Assembly: GCA_047833645.1 (NCBI GenBank)
Contig: CP181259.1
Location: 62,001-126,000, forward strand
Length of the DNA stretch: 64,000 nt
Origin: Pseudolactococcus sp041800635
GTDB lineage: Bacteria > Bacillota > Bacilli > Lactobacillales > Streptococcaceae
Direction of reading: 5' to 3'
Both the position numbers and the translations under genes were made by a program. Shown in pieces: positions 17,222-25,663 of the stretch; the stretch's first letter is position 1; every line of letters begins with the position of its first letter. The notes under the pieces are model-generated. The model was not told the origin of the DNA. It did no database searches and saw only the letters and a list, made by a program, of their open reading frames with translations.

Positions 17222-17816
17222 AAAATTTCAAAAAATGTACTACGACGAAAACCCTGACGCCGCGCACGATCTCCACCAACTGGAGGCCGTCTTGCTTGGG
17301 CAAAACATGACTTTCACGACCGATGCTGGTGTCTTCAGCAAAAAAGCCATCGATTTCGGCAGTCAGGTCCTCCTAAATGCCGTCCATTTCCCTGAAAAGT
17401 CAACGCTTTTAGACGTAGGCTGTGGCTACGGGCCCATGGGACTGACCTTGGCAAAAGTGCAGGGCGTCACCGCCACCTTAATTGACGTGAACTTGCGGGC
17501 GCTGGCATTAGCGGAGAAAAATGCCCTTAAGAATGGGGTGACAGCAGCTATTTTCCAGTCTAACCTCTATTCCAATGTGTCAGGTCATTTTGACAATATC
17601 GTCTCAAATCCACCGATTCGTGCAGGCAAAGACGTGGTACATGGTGTGATTTCGGGTGCCTATGATCATTTAAATGTCGCAGGTACTCTGACCATCGTCA
17701 TCCAGAAGAAACAAGGCGCACCCAGTGCCAAGAATAAAATGACAGAAGTCTTCGGTAATTGCGAGGTGATGACCAAAGAAAAAGGTTATTTCATCTTACA
17801 ATCTGTTAAAGTCTGA
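17214..17816 (+). CDS. RsmC-like class I methyltransferase
   Basis: Start ATG 17214 overlaps the previous stop by 8 nt (a TTG at 17184 is possible). The 200 residues match the catalytic half of RsmC: YYDENPDAAHD, TFTTDAGVFSKKAIDFGS, the SAM motif LLDVGCGYGPMG (about 62-73) and the NPPIRAG catalytic motif. Enzymes of this short Firmicutes type are annotated as 16S rRNA guanine-N2 methyltransferases. It is coupled to the SGNH hydrolase gene. Confidence 0.85.
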   Translation: MPEKFQKMYYDENPDAAHDLHQLEAVLLGQNMTFTTDAGVFSKKAIDFGSQVLLNAVHFPEKSTLLDVGCGYGPMGLTLAKVQGVTATLIDVNLRALALAEKNALKNGVTAAIFQSNLYSNVSGHFDNIVSNPPIRAGKDVVHGVISGAYDHLNVAGTLTIVIQKKQGAPSAKNKMTEVFGNCEVMTKEKGYFILQSVKV

Positions 17817-17998
17817 TTATTTAATAGGACGTTCTGTCACATGTGACGACTGTAGCAGCAGGCGTTGTTAGTCAGTCACATCCATCATGCTTCAACTTTC
17901 AACTTTTAAATGAAGCGTGCAAGCAAGGCGCCTTAGCAATCTCATATCAAAATGAGGCAGGCCGGACTTAACGGCCTAACAAAATGGAGGAGAAACAC

Positions 17999-19170
17999 AT
18001 GACAACTGACGCTTTACTCGCGCAAGTCCCCGCACAAGACATCATCGGATGGCGTCACTAACTACACGCCCATCCAGAATTATCATTCCAAGAGTTTAAA
18101 ACGACAGACTATCTGATTTCAATCTTGGCAACATTTCCAAATTTGGAATTGCAACGGCCAACTGAAACAGGCGTTGTGGCCATCTTAACAGGTGGGAAGC
18201 CAGGAAAAACGATTACCTTGCGTGCAGACATTGATGCCTTGCCAGTTCAAGAAGAGACAGATGTCGACTTCATCTCACAAAATGATGGGGTCATGCATGC
18301 GTGTGGTCATGACACCCACATGGCCATTCTTTTAGGAGCGGTCAAGATGCTTGCGCCTATGCAGGCAGAGATTGCAGGAACGATTAAATTCTTATTCCAG
18401 CCAGCAGAAGAATTACCACCAGGTGGCGCAATTGAATTTGTCAAAGCAGGTGTCCTAGAGGATGTTGATCAAGTTTTCGGTTTACACATTTTTCCAATGC
18501 TGCCAACGGGGGCAATTGGCTACAAATATGGCGCTTTGACTGCCTCATCTGATGCTCTTAATTTGACGATTCACGGTGTTGGGGCGCACGCCATGGCACC
18601 TGAAACATCGGTCGATGTCATTACCATTGGTGCCGAAATCATCTCAAACTGTAATAACATCATTGCACGACGGATTTCACCATTGGCCGCAGGCCTCATC
18701 TCTTGGGGGCAATTTTCAGCTGGTCATGCCAATAATGTCATTCCTGATACAGCCCTGATTAAAGCCAGCATCCGGACACGTAATCCTGAAATCCGCACAA
18801 AAATGCGGGACATGGTTGAGCAAACGGTTAAGGGCATTTGTGATGCCTACGGTGCGACTTATGACTTTGATTTCTTGTATGGCTACAGTTCTGTTATGAA
18901 TGCGACGGCTGAAATGGATGCTGTTCGTCAAAGCGCGGTCAAGGTTGTTGGCGAGGCAGGTGTCTTTGAAGTCCCAGATATGATAGGGGAGAAGATTTCT
19001 CAGCCTATACAGATGTTAAACCTGGCTGCTTCTTTGCCCTAGGGGGTGGTGAAGCGAAAGATGGCTACGGTCATATCAACCATTCACCAGAATTTAAAGT
19101 GGCTGATGAGAGTCTGCCAGTTGGGACAGCAGTCTTTGTTCAATTAGTAAAAGACTTGATGATTGATTAA
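17999..19170 (+). pseudogene. M20-family amidohydrolase, broken by a stop codon and a frameshift
   Basis: ATG 17999 follows TGGAGGAG, and the product reads as an N-acyl-amino-acid/hippurate-type amidohydrolase. Visible are the metal and catalytic motifs DIDALPVQEET, HACGHDTHMA, QPAEELPPGGA and GVGAHAMAPE. Codon 21 is TAA (18059-18061) where relatives have Gln in WRHxLHAHPELSF, a single C-to-T change. Near the end, the run GGGG at 18986-18989 seems to have lost one G: the frame shifts just before the expected GGEDFSAY, which reappears in another frame and runs to TAA 19168-19170. Internal restart could at best give a headless protein. The decay looks recent. Confidence 0.88.
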
Positions 19171-19179
19171 ACTGAAGGC

Positions 19180-19221
19180 AAAAAAGTCACCTCACGACTA
19201 ATCACGTGAGGTGACTTTTTT
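19180..19221. terminator. Bidirectional terminator between amidohydrolase remnant and tetR
   Basis: A perfect 17-bp stem (19180-19196 with 19205-19221) with A-run and T-run ends, and an 8-nt loop. Confidence 0.9.
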
Positions 19222-19237
19222 GATGTTTAAACCGTAG

Positions 19238-19852
19238 TTAATCTCGATTAATATTGACCCCAAGCACGGTTAAATGACCATTTGAAATCAATTTAATAAC
19301 GAGGGCAGCAAATTCACTTGCGGCCATCTCGTTATTTTTTTGGCCAATCCACCAATTTAGGGTGCCAATGAAGATGCTCGTGATATAGGACACGACAAAA
19401 TCAGTGGGAATTTTCAAATTGTCATTTCGCACCTCTAAGGCTGTAAAAATCTCAGAATAACGTTCAGACAGAATGGTCAGTAGGCGTTCAGACAGAATTT
19501 CTGTGTTGCTATGGGTCACGATAATGCGAGCCAGATCGGGATTTTCCTGAACAAATTCATAAAAAGTGGTGAGGGAGCCCTCTATTTTTTTGACATTGAC
19601 AGAGTTTTTTTCGATGAGATTTTCTTCGTCAAGGACAGCAGTGAACTCACCTAAAAATTTATCAATGACCTGTTCAAATAAATCAAATTTGTCTTTGAAA
19701 TGACTGTAGAAGGTTGCGCGATTGATCATGGCTTCATCGGAAATATCATTGATGGTGATTTTATCAAAAGTTTTGGACCGCAATAATTTGATAAAGGCTT
19801 GTGTGATGAGCTTGTTGGTTCGTTTGACACGTAAATCCACTTTTTTTGTCAT
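19238..19852 (-). CDS. TetR/AcrR-family transcriptional regulator
   Basis: 205 residues from ATG 19852 (an in-frame TTG at 19891 has no ribosome site and lies in an operator). The N-terminal helix-turn-helix (about 10-55) reads RTNKLITQAFIKLL and ITINDISDEAMINRATFYSHF, the typical TetR DNA-binding block. The C-terminal domain, with IGTLNWWIGQKNNE near the end, matches the group of TetR_C regulators common in Firmicutes. It is divergent from the large activase gene; matching 13-bp dyads lie beside its own start and beside the partner promoter, so it probably represses both. Confidence 0.85.
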   Translation of the reverse strand: MTKKVDLRVKRTNKLITQAFIKLLRSKTFDKITINDISDEAMINRATFYSHFKDKFDLFEQVIDKFLGEFTAVLDEENLIEKNSVNVKKIEGSLTTFYEFVQENPDLARIIVTHSNTEILSERLLTILSERYSEIFTALEVRNDNLKIPTDFVVSYITSIFIGTLNWWIGQKNNEMAASEFAALVIKLISNGHLTVLGVNINRD

Positions 19853-19888
19853 GTTTTCTTTTTCTTTCTGAAAATAATCAAGGTTATC

Positions 19889-19901
19889 CAACAGATTGTT
19901 G
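19889..19901. promoter_or_regulatory. TetR-type operator, tetR side
   Basis: CAACA-GAT-TGTTG, an inverted repeat differing from the site at 19989-20001 only at central bases. It lies about 40 bp before the regulator start codon. Confidence 0.6.
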
Positions 19902-19988
19902 TTTAGTGTTGCTTTACCAACAGTTTAGCACATATTAGTGGTTGCGCGCAAGTCAAATTCCTTGTAAAATTGGATTATATATGATAAG

Positions 19989-20001
19989 CAACAGTCTGTT
20001 G
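19989..20001. promoter_or_regulatory. TetR-type operator, activase side
   Basis: CAACAG-T-CTGTTG, a perfect 6-1-6 dyad, 35 bp before the start codon of the 1423-aa gene and exactly 100 bp from the partner site. Confidence 0.65.
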
Positions 20002-20035
20002 TTTTTAAGAAGTGCAAAATAAGAAAGAAGACAGG

Positions 20036-23000
20036 ATGTATAAAGCAGGGATAGACGTCGGCTCAACAACAGTTAAAATGGTCGTTTTTGATGATCATTA
20101 CGAGATGATTTTCTCTCGTTATGAACGGCATTTTTCTGATGTCAAATCGGCAACGATTAAAGTGCTCAAAGACATGATCACAGAGCTAGGAGATGTGCGC
20201 TTTACTTTCTCAATCACAGGCTCAGGTGGCATGGGACTTTCCGATGTGATTGGTGCCACCTTCATCCAAGAAGTGATTGCCTCGACTTTAACCATCGAAA
20301 AATTCATTCCGCAAACGGATGTCATGATTGAACTCGGTGGCGAAGATGCCAAAATGACCTTTTTTGATGGCGCCATGGAACAGCGGATGAATGGTTCCTG
20401 TGCGGGCGGCACGGGTGCTTTTATCGATCAGATGGCTGAGCTGCTCAAAGTGGATGCAGCAGGTGTCAACGAGTTAGCTAAGAACTATGATAATCTTTAT
20501 CCGATCGCCAGTCGCTGTGGTGTTTTTGCCAAAACGGATGTTCAGCCCTTACTGAATGAAGGGGTTAGAAAAGAAGATATAGCGGCCAGTATTTTCCAAG
20601 CTGTCGTCAATCAAACTGTTGCAGGGCTTGCAGCAGGTCGTAAAATCACAGGTAACATTGCTTTTCTAGGGGGACCGCTCTATTTCATGAGTGAACTTCG
20701 CAAACGATTCATTGAAACGCTTGACATCAAGCCTGAACATGTTGTTTTTCCAGAACATCCCCAACTTTTTGTGGCTATGGGTGCTGCCCTTGATGAGGAA
20801 AATGCGACTGAATTTTCAGCCACTGAAATTATCGGTAAACTTGAACAAGATGCGTCTGAAAACCTCATCCCACAGGATACGCTAGAAGTGCTTTTCGAAG
20901 ATGAAGCCGCTTTGACTGAGTTTCGTGTGCGCCACGCTAAGGCGTCAGCAGACCATAAACAGCTGGCTAGCCACCATGGCGCAGCCTATCTAGGGATTGA
21001 TGCAGGGTCGACGACGACTAAACTTGTCTTAATCGATGAGGAAGGCAATATTTTGTTCGAGCATTACGGCTCCAACAATGGCGATCCACTAGATTCTGTC
21101 TTGACGGTCATGACTGGCCTTTATCAGGAAATGCCTGATGATGTTTATATCGCCAAATCTGCTGTGACGGGCTACGGTGAGCAGTTGATTAAGGCTGCCA
21201 TCAAGGTCGATATCGGCGAGGTTGAGACCATGGCGCACTACAAGGCGGCTGAGTTTTTCCGACCGGGCGTTGATTTTATCATCGATATCGGCGGTCAGGA
21301 TATGAAAGCCATGACCATTCGAGATGGTGCGCTCTCAAGCATCCAGCTTAATGAAGCTTGTAGTTCAGGCTGTGGGTCATTCATCGAAACCTTTGCCAAA
21401 TCCCTGCGCTATGAGGTCAAGGACTTTGCCCAAGCAGCGCTTTTGACAGAGCATCCCGTCGATCTCGGTTCGAAATGTACGGTCTTCATGAACTCAAAGG
21501 TCAAGCAGGTTCAAAAGGAAGGTGCGACAGTCGGTGATATTTCTGCCGGTTTGTCTTATTCCGTCATCAAAAACGCGCTCTATAAGGTCATCAAAGTCAA
21601 GCGCCCCGAGGACCTTGGCGAGAAAATCGTCGTCCAGGGTGGGACTTTCTATAACGAAGCCGTCTTGCGTGCCTTTGAAAAGATTTCAGGTCGCGAGGTT
21701 GTTCGTCCCTCTATCGCAGGTTTGATGGGCGCCTATGGTTGTGCCCTAATTGCCATGGAAAATGCGTCAGATGATGCGTCACCGTCTACGATTTTAAGCT
21801 TGTCAGACTTAGAGCACTTCAAAACGACAAAAGAATTTACAACTTGTGGCTTGTGTGAGAACATGTGCAAGATGACCTTGACTGTCTTTAATGATGGGTC
21901 GAAATTTGTGTCAGGTAATCGCTGTGAGCGTGGGGCTGAAAAAGCCATGCAAATCAAGATTGATAAAGCAGAGAAAAAAGTCAATCTCGTTGATTACAAG
22001 TATAAAAAACTTTTCAAATTCAAATCGCTGAGCAAGAAAAAAGCCCCTCATGGCGAAATTGGTATTCCGCGTGTCCTGAATATGTATGAGAATTATCCTT
22101 TATGGCATACCATGCTGACTGATTTAGGTTTCCGTGTTGTCCTATCACCTAAATCCGATAAAGATCTATATGAAAAAGGGATTGAAACGATTCCATCGGA
22201 TACCGTTTGTTACCCAGCCAAGCTCAGTCATGGCCATATCATGACTTTGATTCAAAAAGATGTCCCAACGATTTTTTATCCATCTGTTTTATATGAACGT
22301 CAGGAAGATGCCAGTGCCCAAAATCACTATAACTGTCCCATCGTTCAGTCTTATCCAGAAGTGATTAAAAATAATATCGATGAGATTCGTAACGGTGAAG
22401 TTGGCTACATTCATCCCTTTATCAATTTAGCTGACCCAGATAACATGGCAAAAAATCTTTTCAATGCCTTGTCAGCATTTGATGTCAGCCTAGAAGACGT
22501 TCAAAAAGCTGTCCAGCATGGCTTTGAAGTCTTAGATGATTTTAAGGCAGATATTCGTCAGCAAGCCGAAGACTTGATGATGCGGATTAACCTTAACCAT
22601 GAAAAAGCGATTGTGCTTTCTGGCCGGCCTTATCATTTGGATCCTGAGATTAATCATGGGATCGCAGATATTATCACGCAGGAAGGCTTTCATGTCTTGA
22701 CCGAGGATGCCATTGCACACTTGTCAGAAGTTGGTGGCTTGCGTGTGGTCAATCAATGGGTTTACCATTCACGTTTGTATGGTGCGGCGCGTGTCGTAGC
22801 GAAAAATAAAAATCTGGAACTGGTCCAGCTCAACAGTTTTGGCTGTGGCTTAGATGCCGTGACGACTGACCAGGTGGAAGAAATCATGCTGCATCACCAT
22901 AAACTTTATACGGTATTAAAAATTGATGAAGGTTCCAATATGGGGGCGGTACGGATTCGTCTACGTTCGCTCAAAGCAGCGGTCAATGAACGGGATAAAC

Positions 23001-24307
23001 GTGGCCAACTGCCTGAGGTGTCTGACGACCAGATGACTGAAATTGTGGCCAGTCATCCAATGTTTACAAAAGAGATGAAAAAGACCCACACGCTTTTGAT
23101 GCCCATGCTGTCACCGATTCATCAGGAGGGGTTAATCGATGAAGCCTTCAAGCAGTCTGGCTACAATGTAGTCCTCTTGCCGGAAGTCAAAGATGCCATC
23201 AACTCCGGTCTTAAGTTTGTCAACAACGACTCTTGCTATCCTGCCATCATTTCCATTGGCCAGCTGGTGCATGCGCTAGAATCTGGTGATTATGATGTCG
23301 ACAATACCTCTGTTTTGATGACGCAGACGGGTGGCGGCTGTCGGGCGACCAACTACATTCCTTTGCTGCGCAAGGCTTTGAAGGACGCTGGTTTTGGTCA
23401 GGTGCCGGTTGTGTCCTTGTCGATGGGGAATAAGGGGACTGAGAAGTCGGACGGTTTCAAGCTGACGGTGCCTTTGATGGTGCGGATTGTCATTGGTGCG
23501 CTTTATGGTGACTTGTTTGAGCGTGTCGTTTATCGGACGCGGCCTTATGAAATCACTAAGGGGCAGGTTGATGCTTTACATGCCAAGTGGTTAGCTAAAG
23601 CCAAACATAATATGAAGACTGGTTCGATTTTTGAGTTTAATCGCAACATGAAGCAAATCATTCGAGAATTTGACGAAACGCCATTACGAGACATTCAAAA
23701 ACCGCGTGTCGGTGTTGTGGGTGAAATTCTTGTGAAATACTCGAAAACGGCTAATAATGATATTGTGAGCATCATCGAAGCTGAAGGGGCAGAAGCTGTT
23801 GTGCCTGATATTATTGGTTTTATGAACTATTCTCTGTATAACCAGATCTGGAAGTCAGATCATTTAGGCATGGGTAAAAAAGCTAAATATTTCGCGCGTG
23901 CCTTCATTAATATCATTCAAATGGTTGAAAAACCAATGAATAAAGCTTTGAAAGTGTCAAGCCGCTTTGATGGGATTCATTCGATTGATGCGCTGGCTGC
24001 CGATACGGAGAAAATTATTTCGATTGGGAATCATACCGGCGAAGGTTGGTTCTTGACTGGCGAGATGATTGAGCTCTTGCAAGACGGTGTCGATAATATC
24101 GTTTGTCTCCAACCCTTTGGTTGTCTGCCTAATCACATCGTCGGTAAAGGTATGACCAAAGAACTCCGTCGTCAATATCCACGAGCTAATATCACACCAA
24201 TAGACTATGATCCATCTGTTTCTGTTGTCAACCAACTCAACCGCATTCGCTTGATGATGGCGACGGCTAAGAAACAGTTGAAAAAGGATATGGAAGTTGG
24301 AGCGTAA
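20036..24307 (+). CDS. Giant acyl-CoA dehydratase activase / 2-hydroxyacyl-CoA dehydratase-type protein (two BadF/HgdC domains + DUF2229)
   Basis: ATG 20036 (GTG 20012 is less likely); 1423 residues. Two BadF/BadG/HgdC ATPase domains come first: YKAGIDVGSTTVKMV at the start and YLGIDAGSTTTKLVL near 320. Each has the cysteine motif that bridges a [4Fe-4S] cluster in HgdC (NGSCAGGTGAF; NEACSSGCGSF) and a second cysteine (SRCGVFAK; SKCTVFMN). A short cysteine cluster follows (TTCGLCENMCK near 607, then NRCERG), next a DUF2229/HgdB-like region with DTVCYPAKLSHGH and NNDSCYPAIISIGQ. HgdC-type activases inject low-potential electrons into radical dehydratases at the cost of ATP. In fused proteins of this size the substrate is unknown. 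Oxygen sensitivity is expected. The gene is under the divergent TetR. Confidence 0.85.
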   Translation: MYKAGIDVGSTTVKMVVFDDHYEMIFSRYERHFSDVKSATIKVLKDMITELGDVRFTFSITGSGGMGLSDVIGATFIQEVIASTLTIEKFIPQTDVMIELGGEDAKMTFFDGAMEQRMNGSCAGGTGAFIDQMAELLKVDAAGVNELAKNYDNLYPIASRCGVFAKTDVQPLLNEGVRKEDIAASIFQAVVNQTVAGLAAGRKITGNIAFLGGPLYFMSELRKRFIETLDIKPEHVVFPEHPQLFVAMGAALDEENATEFSATEIIGKLEQDASENLIPQDTLEVLFEDEAALTEFRVRHAKASADHKQLASHHGAAYLGIDAGSTTTKLVLIDEEGNILFEHYGSNNGDPLDSVLTVMTGLYQEMPDDVYIAKSAVTGYGEQLIKAAIKVDIGEVETMAHYKAAEFFRPGVDFIIDIGGQDMKAMTIRDGALSSIQLNEACSSGCGSFIETFAKSLRYEVKDFAQAALLTEHPVDLGSKCTVFMNSKVKQVQKEGATVGDISAGLSYSVIKNALYKVIKVKRPEDLGEKIVVQGGTFYNEAVLRAFEKISGREVVRPSIAGLMGAYGCALIAMENASDDASPSTILSLSDLEHFKTTKEFTTCGLCENMCKMTLTVFNDGSKFVSGNRCERGAEKAMQIKIDKAEKKVNLVDYKYKKLFKFKSLSKKKAPHGEIGIPRVLNMYENYPLWHTMLTDLGFRVVLSPKSDKDLYEKGIETIPSDTVCYPAKLSHGHIMTLIQKDVPTIFYPSVLYERQEDASAQNHYNCPIVQSYPEVIKNNIDEIRNGEVGYIHPFINLADPDNMAKNLFNALSAFDVSLEDVQKAVQHGFEVLDDFKADIRQQAEDLMMRINLNHEKAIVLSGRPYHLDPEINHGIADIITQEGFHVLTEDAIAHLSEVGGLRVVNQWVYHSRLYGAARVVAKNKNLELVQLNSFGCGLDAVTTDQVEEIMLHHHKLYTVLKIDEGSNMGAVRIRLRSLKAAVNERDKRGQLPEVSDDQMTEIVASHPMFTKEMKKTHTLLMPMLSPIHQEGLIDEAFKQSGYNVVLLPEVKDAINSGLKFVNNDSCYPAIISIGQLVHALESGDYDVDNTSVLMTQTGGGCRATNYIPLLRKALKDAGFGQVPVVSLSMGNKGTEKSDGFKLTVPLMVRIVIGALYGDLFERVVYRTRPYEITKGQVDALHAKWLAKAKHNMKTGSIFEFNRNMKQIIREFDETPLRDIQKPRVGVVGEILVKYSKTANNDIVSIIEAEGAEAVVPDIIGFMNYSLYNQIWKSDHLGMGKKAKYFARAFINIIQMVEKPMNKALKVSSRFDGIHSIDALAADTEKIISIGNHTGEGWFLTGEMIELLQDGVDNIVCLQPFGCLPNHIVGKGMTKELRRQYPRANITPIDYDPSVSVVNQLNRIRLMMATAKKQLKKDMEVGA

Positions 24308-24314
24308 GCTACTC

Positions 24315-24341
24315 AAAAAACTATCGCAAGATGGTTTTTTC
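24315..24341 (+). terminator. Terminator with GCAA tetraloop, activase gene
   Basis: AAAAAACTATC-GCAA-GATGGTTTTTT, one G-U pair; first member of a set repeated at 25445, 26843 and, diverged, at 32040. Confidence 0.85.
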
Positions 24342-24360
24342 TTTTAGCTAAGGGTGAAAA

Positions 24361-24371
24361 TGTGGTAAGAT
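24361..24371 (+). promoter_or_regulatory. Extended -10 promoter of the fic-like gene
   Basis: TGTG-G-TAAGAT, the same pattern as the coaA, aldB and ferredoxin reductase promoters in this window; the ATG is 38 nt further on, behind AGGAGGAT. Confidence 0.5.
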
Positions 24372-24409
24372 AGAGAAAACAAACTATCGGAATAAGAGGA
24401 GGATAAGTA

Positions 24410-25180
24410 ATGGCAAATATTGATAAACTGGCACGATTTATTGCCTCTTTGGGTAGTCTGAATGAGTATGGTAGTACGATTGCCCAAACCAAAAAAGCAC
24501 TTGAAACAGAAAATTTGACTTATTTATCTAGTCAAACAGACCAAGTCATCTTTCAGGATGCTCTGAAAGGGATTAAAGCCATTCAAAAAACTAGCTTTAA
24601 TGTTGATGGCATTATTGCTGTTAACAAGCAGTTTGATGGTGATTCAGATGAACAGCCAACAATGCCAGGACATTTAAGAAATGCTTATTATAATCCAGGT
24701 GATCAGATTGCCATAACCCTTGACCCTAGTGGTCGAACACACTATATTCCCAAGGAAGTTGTGAGTCGTGATGATTTAGACCAGATTGTAACAGAGTTTG
24801 AGATGTCTGAGCAGACTTCAAAAGCAGCTTGGCTAGTCTTTGTGCGTTTATCTAAACTACAACCGTTTCAGGATGGCAATAAACGCACCGCATTGATTGT
24901 AGCCAACCATGCGCTCAAGGCACTAGAGACACAAAATTATTTACTGATTCCTGAGCATCCATTGGACCGAATGGATTTCACAACTGCCTTGATGCGATAT
25001 TATGCCGCAAATGATAGCGCCGAAGAACAGTTGGCTTTTGACAGACTTTATCGGATTGTTAATATGCCTGTTTCACTATCCAAGCCCACTGATTATGAGT
25101 TTCCGGATGCCAAGACGAAACACTACAAAATTAAAGAAACTTTTTCGACAAATAAGCGTTATGACAAAAATCCGACCTAA
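24410..25180 (+). CDS. Fic/DOC-family protein with altered catalytic motif
   Basis: ATG 24410 after AGGAGGATAAGTA. The 256 residues contain a Fido fold: LRNAYYNPGDQI, a flap strand region and the core motif LQPFQDGNKRTALIVAN (about 160-176). Canonical Fic enzymes have HxFx(D/E)GNxRxxR and use the histidine as base to transfer AMP from ATP to a hydroxyl. Here that position is Gln, while the phosphate-binding GNKR is kept. So either the protein has another activity or it binds nucleotides without AMPylating. The GNKRTA ending is closer to Doc than to Fic. A small gene follows at 25215. Function unknown. Confidence 0.75.
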   Translation: MANIDKLARFIASLGSLNEYGSTIAQTKKALETENLTYLSSQTDQVIFQDALKGIKAIQKTSFNVDGIIAVNKQFDGDSDEQPTMPGHLRNAYYNPGDQIAITLDPSGRTHYIPKEVVSRDDLDQIVTEFEMSEQTSKAAWLVFVRLSKLQPFQDGNKRTALIVANHALKALETQNYLLIPEHPLDRMDFTTALMRYYAANDSAEEQLAFDRLYRIVNMPVSLSKPTDYEFPDAKTKHYKIKETFSTNKRYDKNPT

Positions 25181-25214
25181 TGATGGTGACATTGATATGA
25201 GGAGGGCTATTCTG

Positions 25215-25403
25215 ATGACTTTAGATGTGAATAGACAAGAATTGACGATTATGGGTGTAGAGTTTGACAATCGCCCAGATTTTGAAGCAGTCTGGTATGC
25301 AGTAAGTTCAAATATGATTGCGGGGTGGCAGCCTAAAGTAGCATTTATTGAAAAGATGAAACGACGCATGATTGAACTTAGAAAAGGGAGTCTCAATGTC
25401 TAA
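25215..25403 (+). CDS. Small hypothetical protein downstream of the Fic-like gene
   Basis: 62 residues from ATG 25215, preceded by AGGAGGGCT. The sequence runs MTLDVNRQELTIMGVEFDN and ends with a basic helix KMKRRMIELRKGS. I do not recognise it, and it lacks the (S/T)xxxE(G/N) inhibitory motif of known Fic antitoxins. A 13-codon frame starting at 25396 behind GGGAG (MSKTEALEAIIFN) overlaps its end and looks like the stub of a lost gene. Confidence 0.45.
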   Translation: MTLDVNRQELTIMGVEFDNRPDFEAVWYAVSSNMIAGWQPKVAFIEKMKRRMIELRKGSLNV

Positions 25404-25444
25404 AACAGAAGCTTTGGAAGCAATTATCTTTAATTAATAAAATG

Positions 25445-25469
25445 AAAAACTGTCGCAAGATGGTTTTTT
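25445..25469 (+). terminator. Terminator with GCAA tetraloop after the fic region
   Basis: AAAAACTGTC-GCAA-GATGGTTTTT followed by more T; same design as at 24315. Confidence 0.85.
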
Positions 25470-25515
25470 ATTATTGCCACAAACTATATCAAAATTTAAA
25501 ATTAATTATTTTATA

Positions 25516-25532
25516 TATAGTCTTAAGCTATA
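25516..25532. promoter_or_regulatory. MET-box-like operator (MtaR/MetR-type) upstream of the metE-like gene
   Basis: TATAGTCTTAAGCTATA is a 17-bp dyad close to the streptococcal MET box TATAGTTTnAAACTATA as I recall it. Its centre is about 65 bp before the predicted transcription start, the usual place for a LysR-type activator. Confidence 0.6.
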
Positions 25533-25554
25533 TCAATAACCATCATTTCAGTAT

Positions 25555-25583
25555 TATACAACCGTTACATTTTACCCTATAAT
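25555..25583 (+). promoter_or_regulatory. Promoter of the metE-like gene
   Basis: TATACA (25555-25560), 17-bp spacer, TATAAT (25578-25583), just downstream of the MET-box-like site. Confidence 0.6.
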
Positions 25584-25663
25584 GAAATTATCCAAAAAAT
25601 AAGTGTGATGTCTGACTGACTCAGTCATTCCAAATTTACAAAGGGAAAAAGGGGAATTATAAA

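Noticed and set aside
17817..17998. Possible T-box or other leader upstream of the amidohydrolase remnant
   Set aside because: Short hairpins are present (GGCCGG...CGGCC), but no T-box sequence or known riboswitch core was found.
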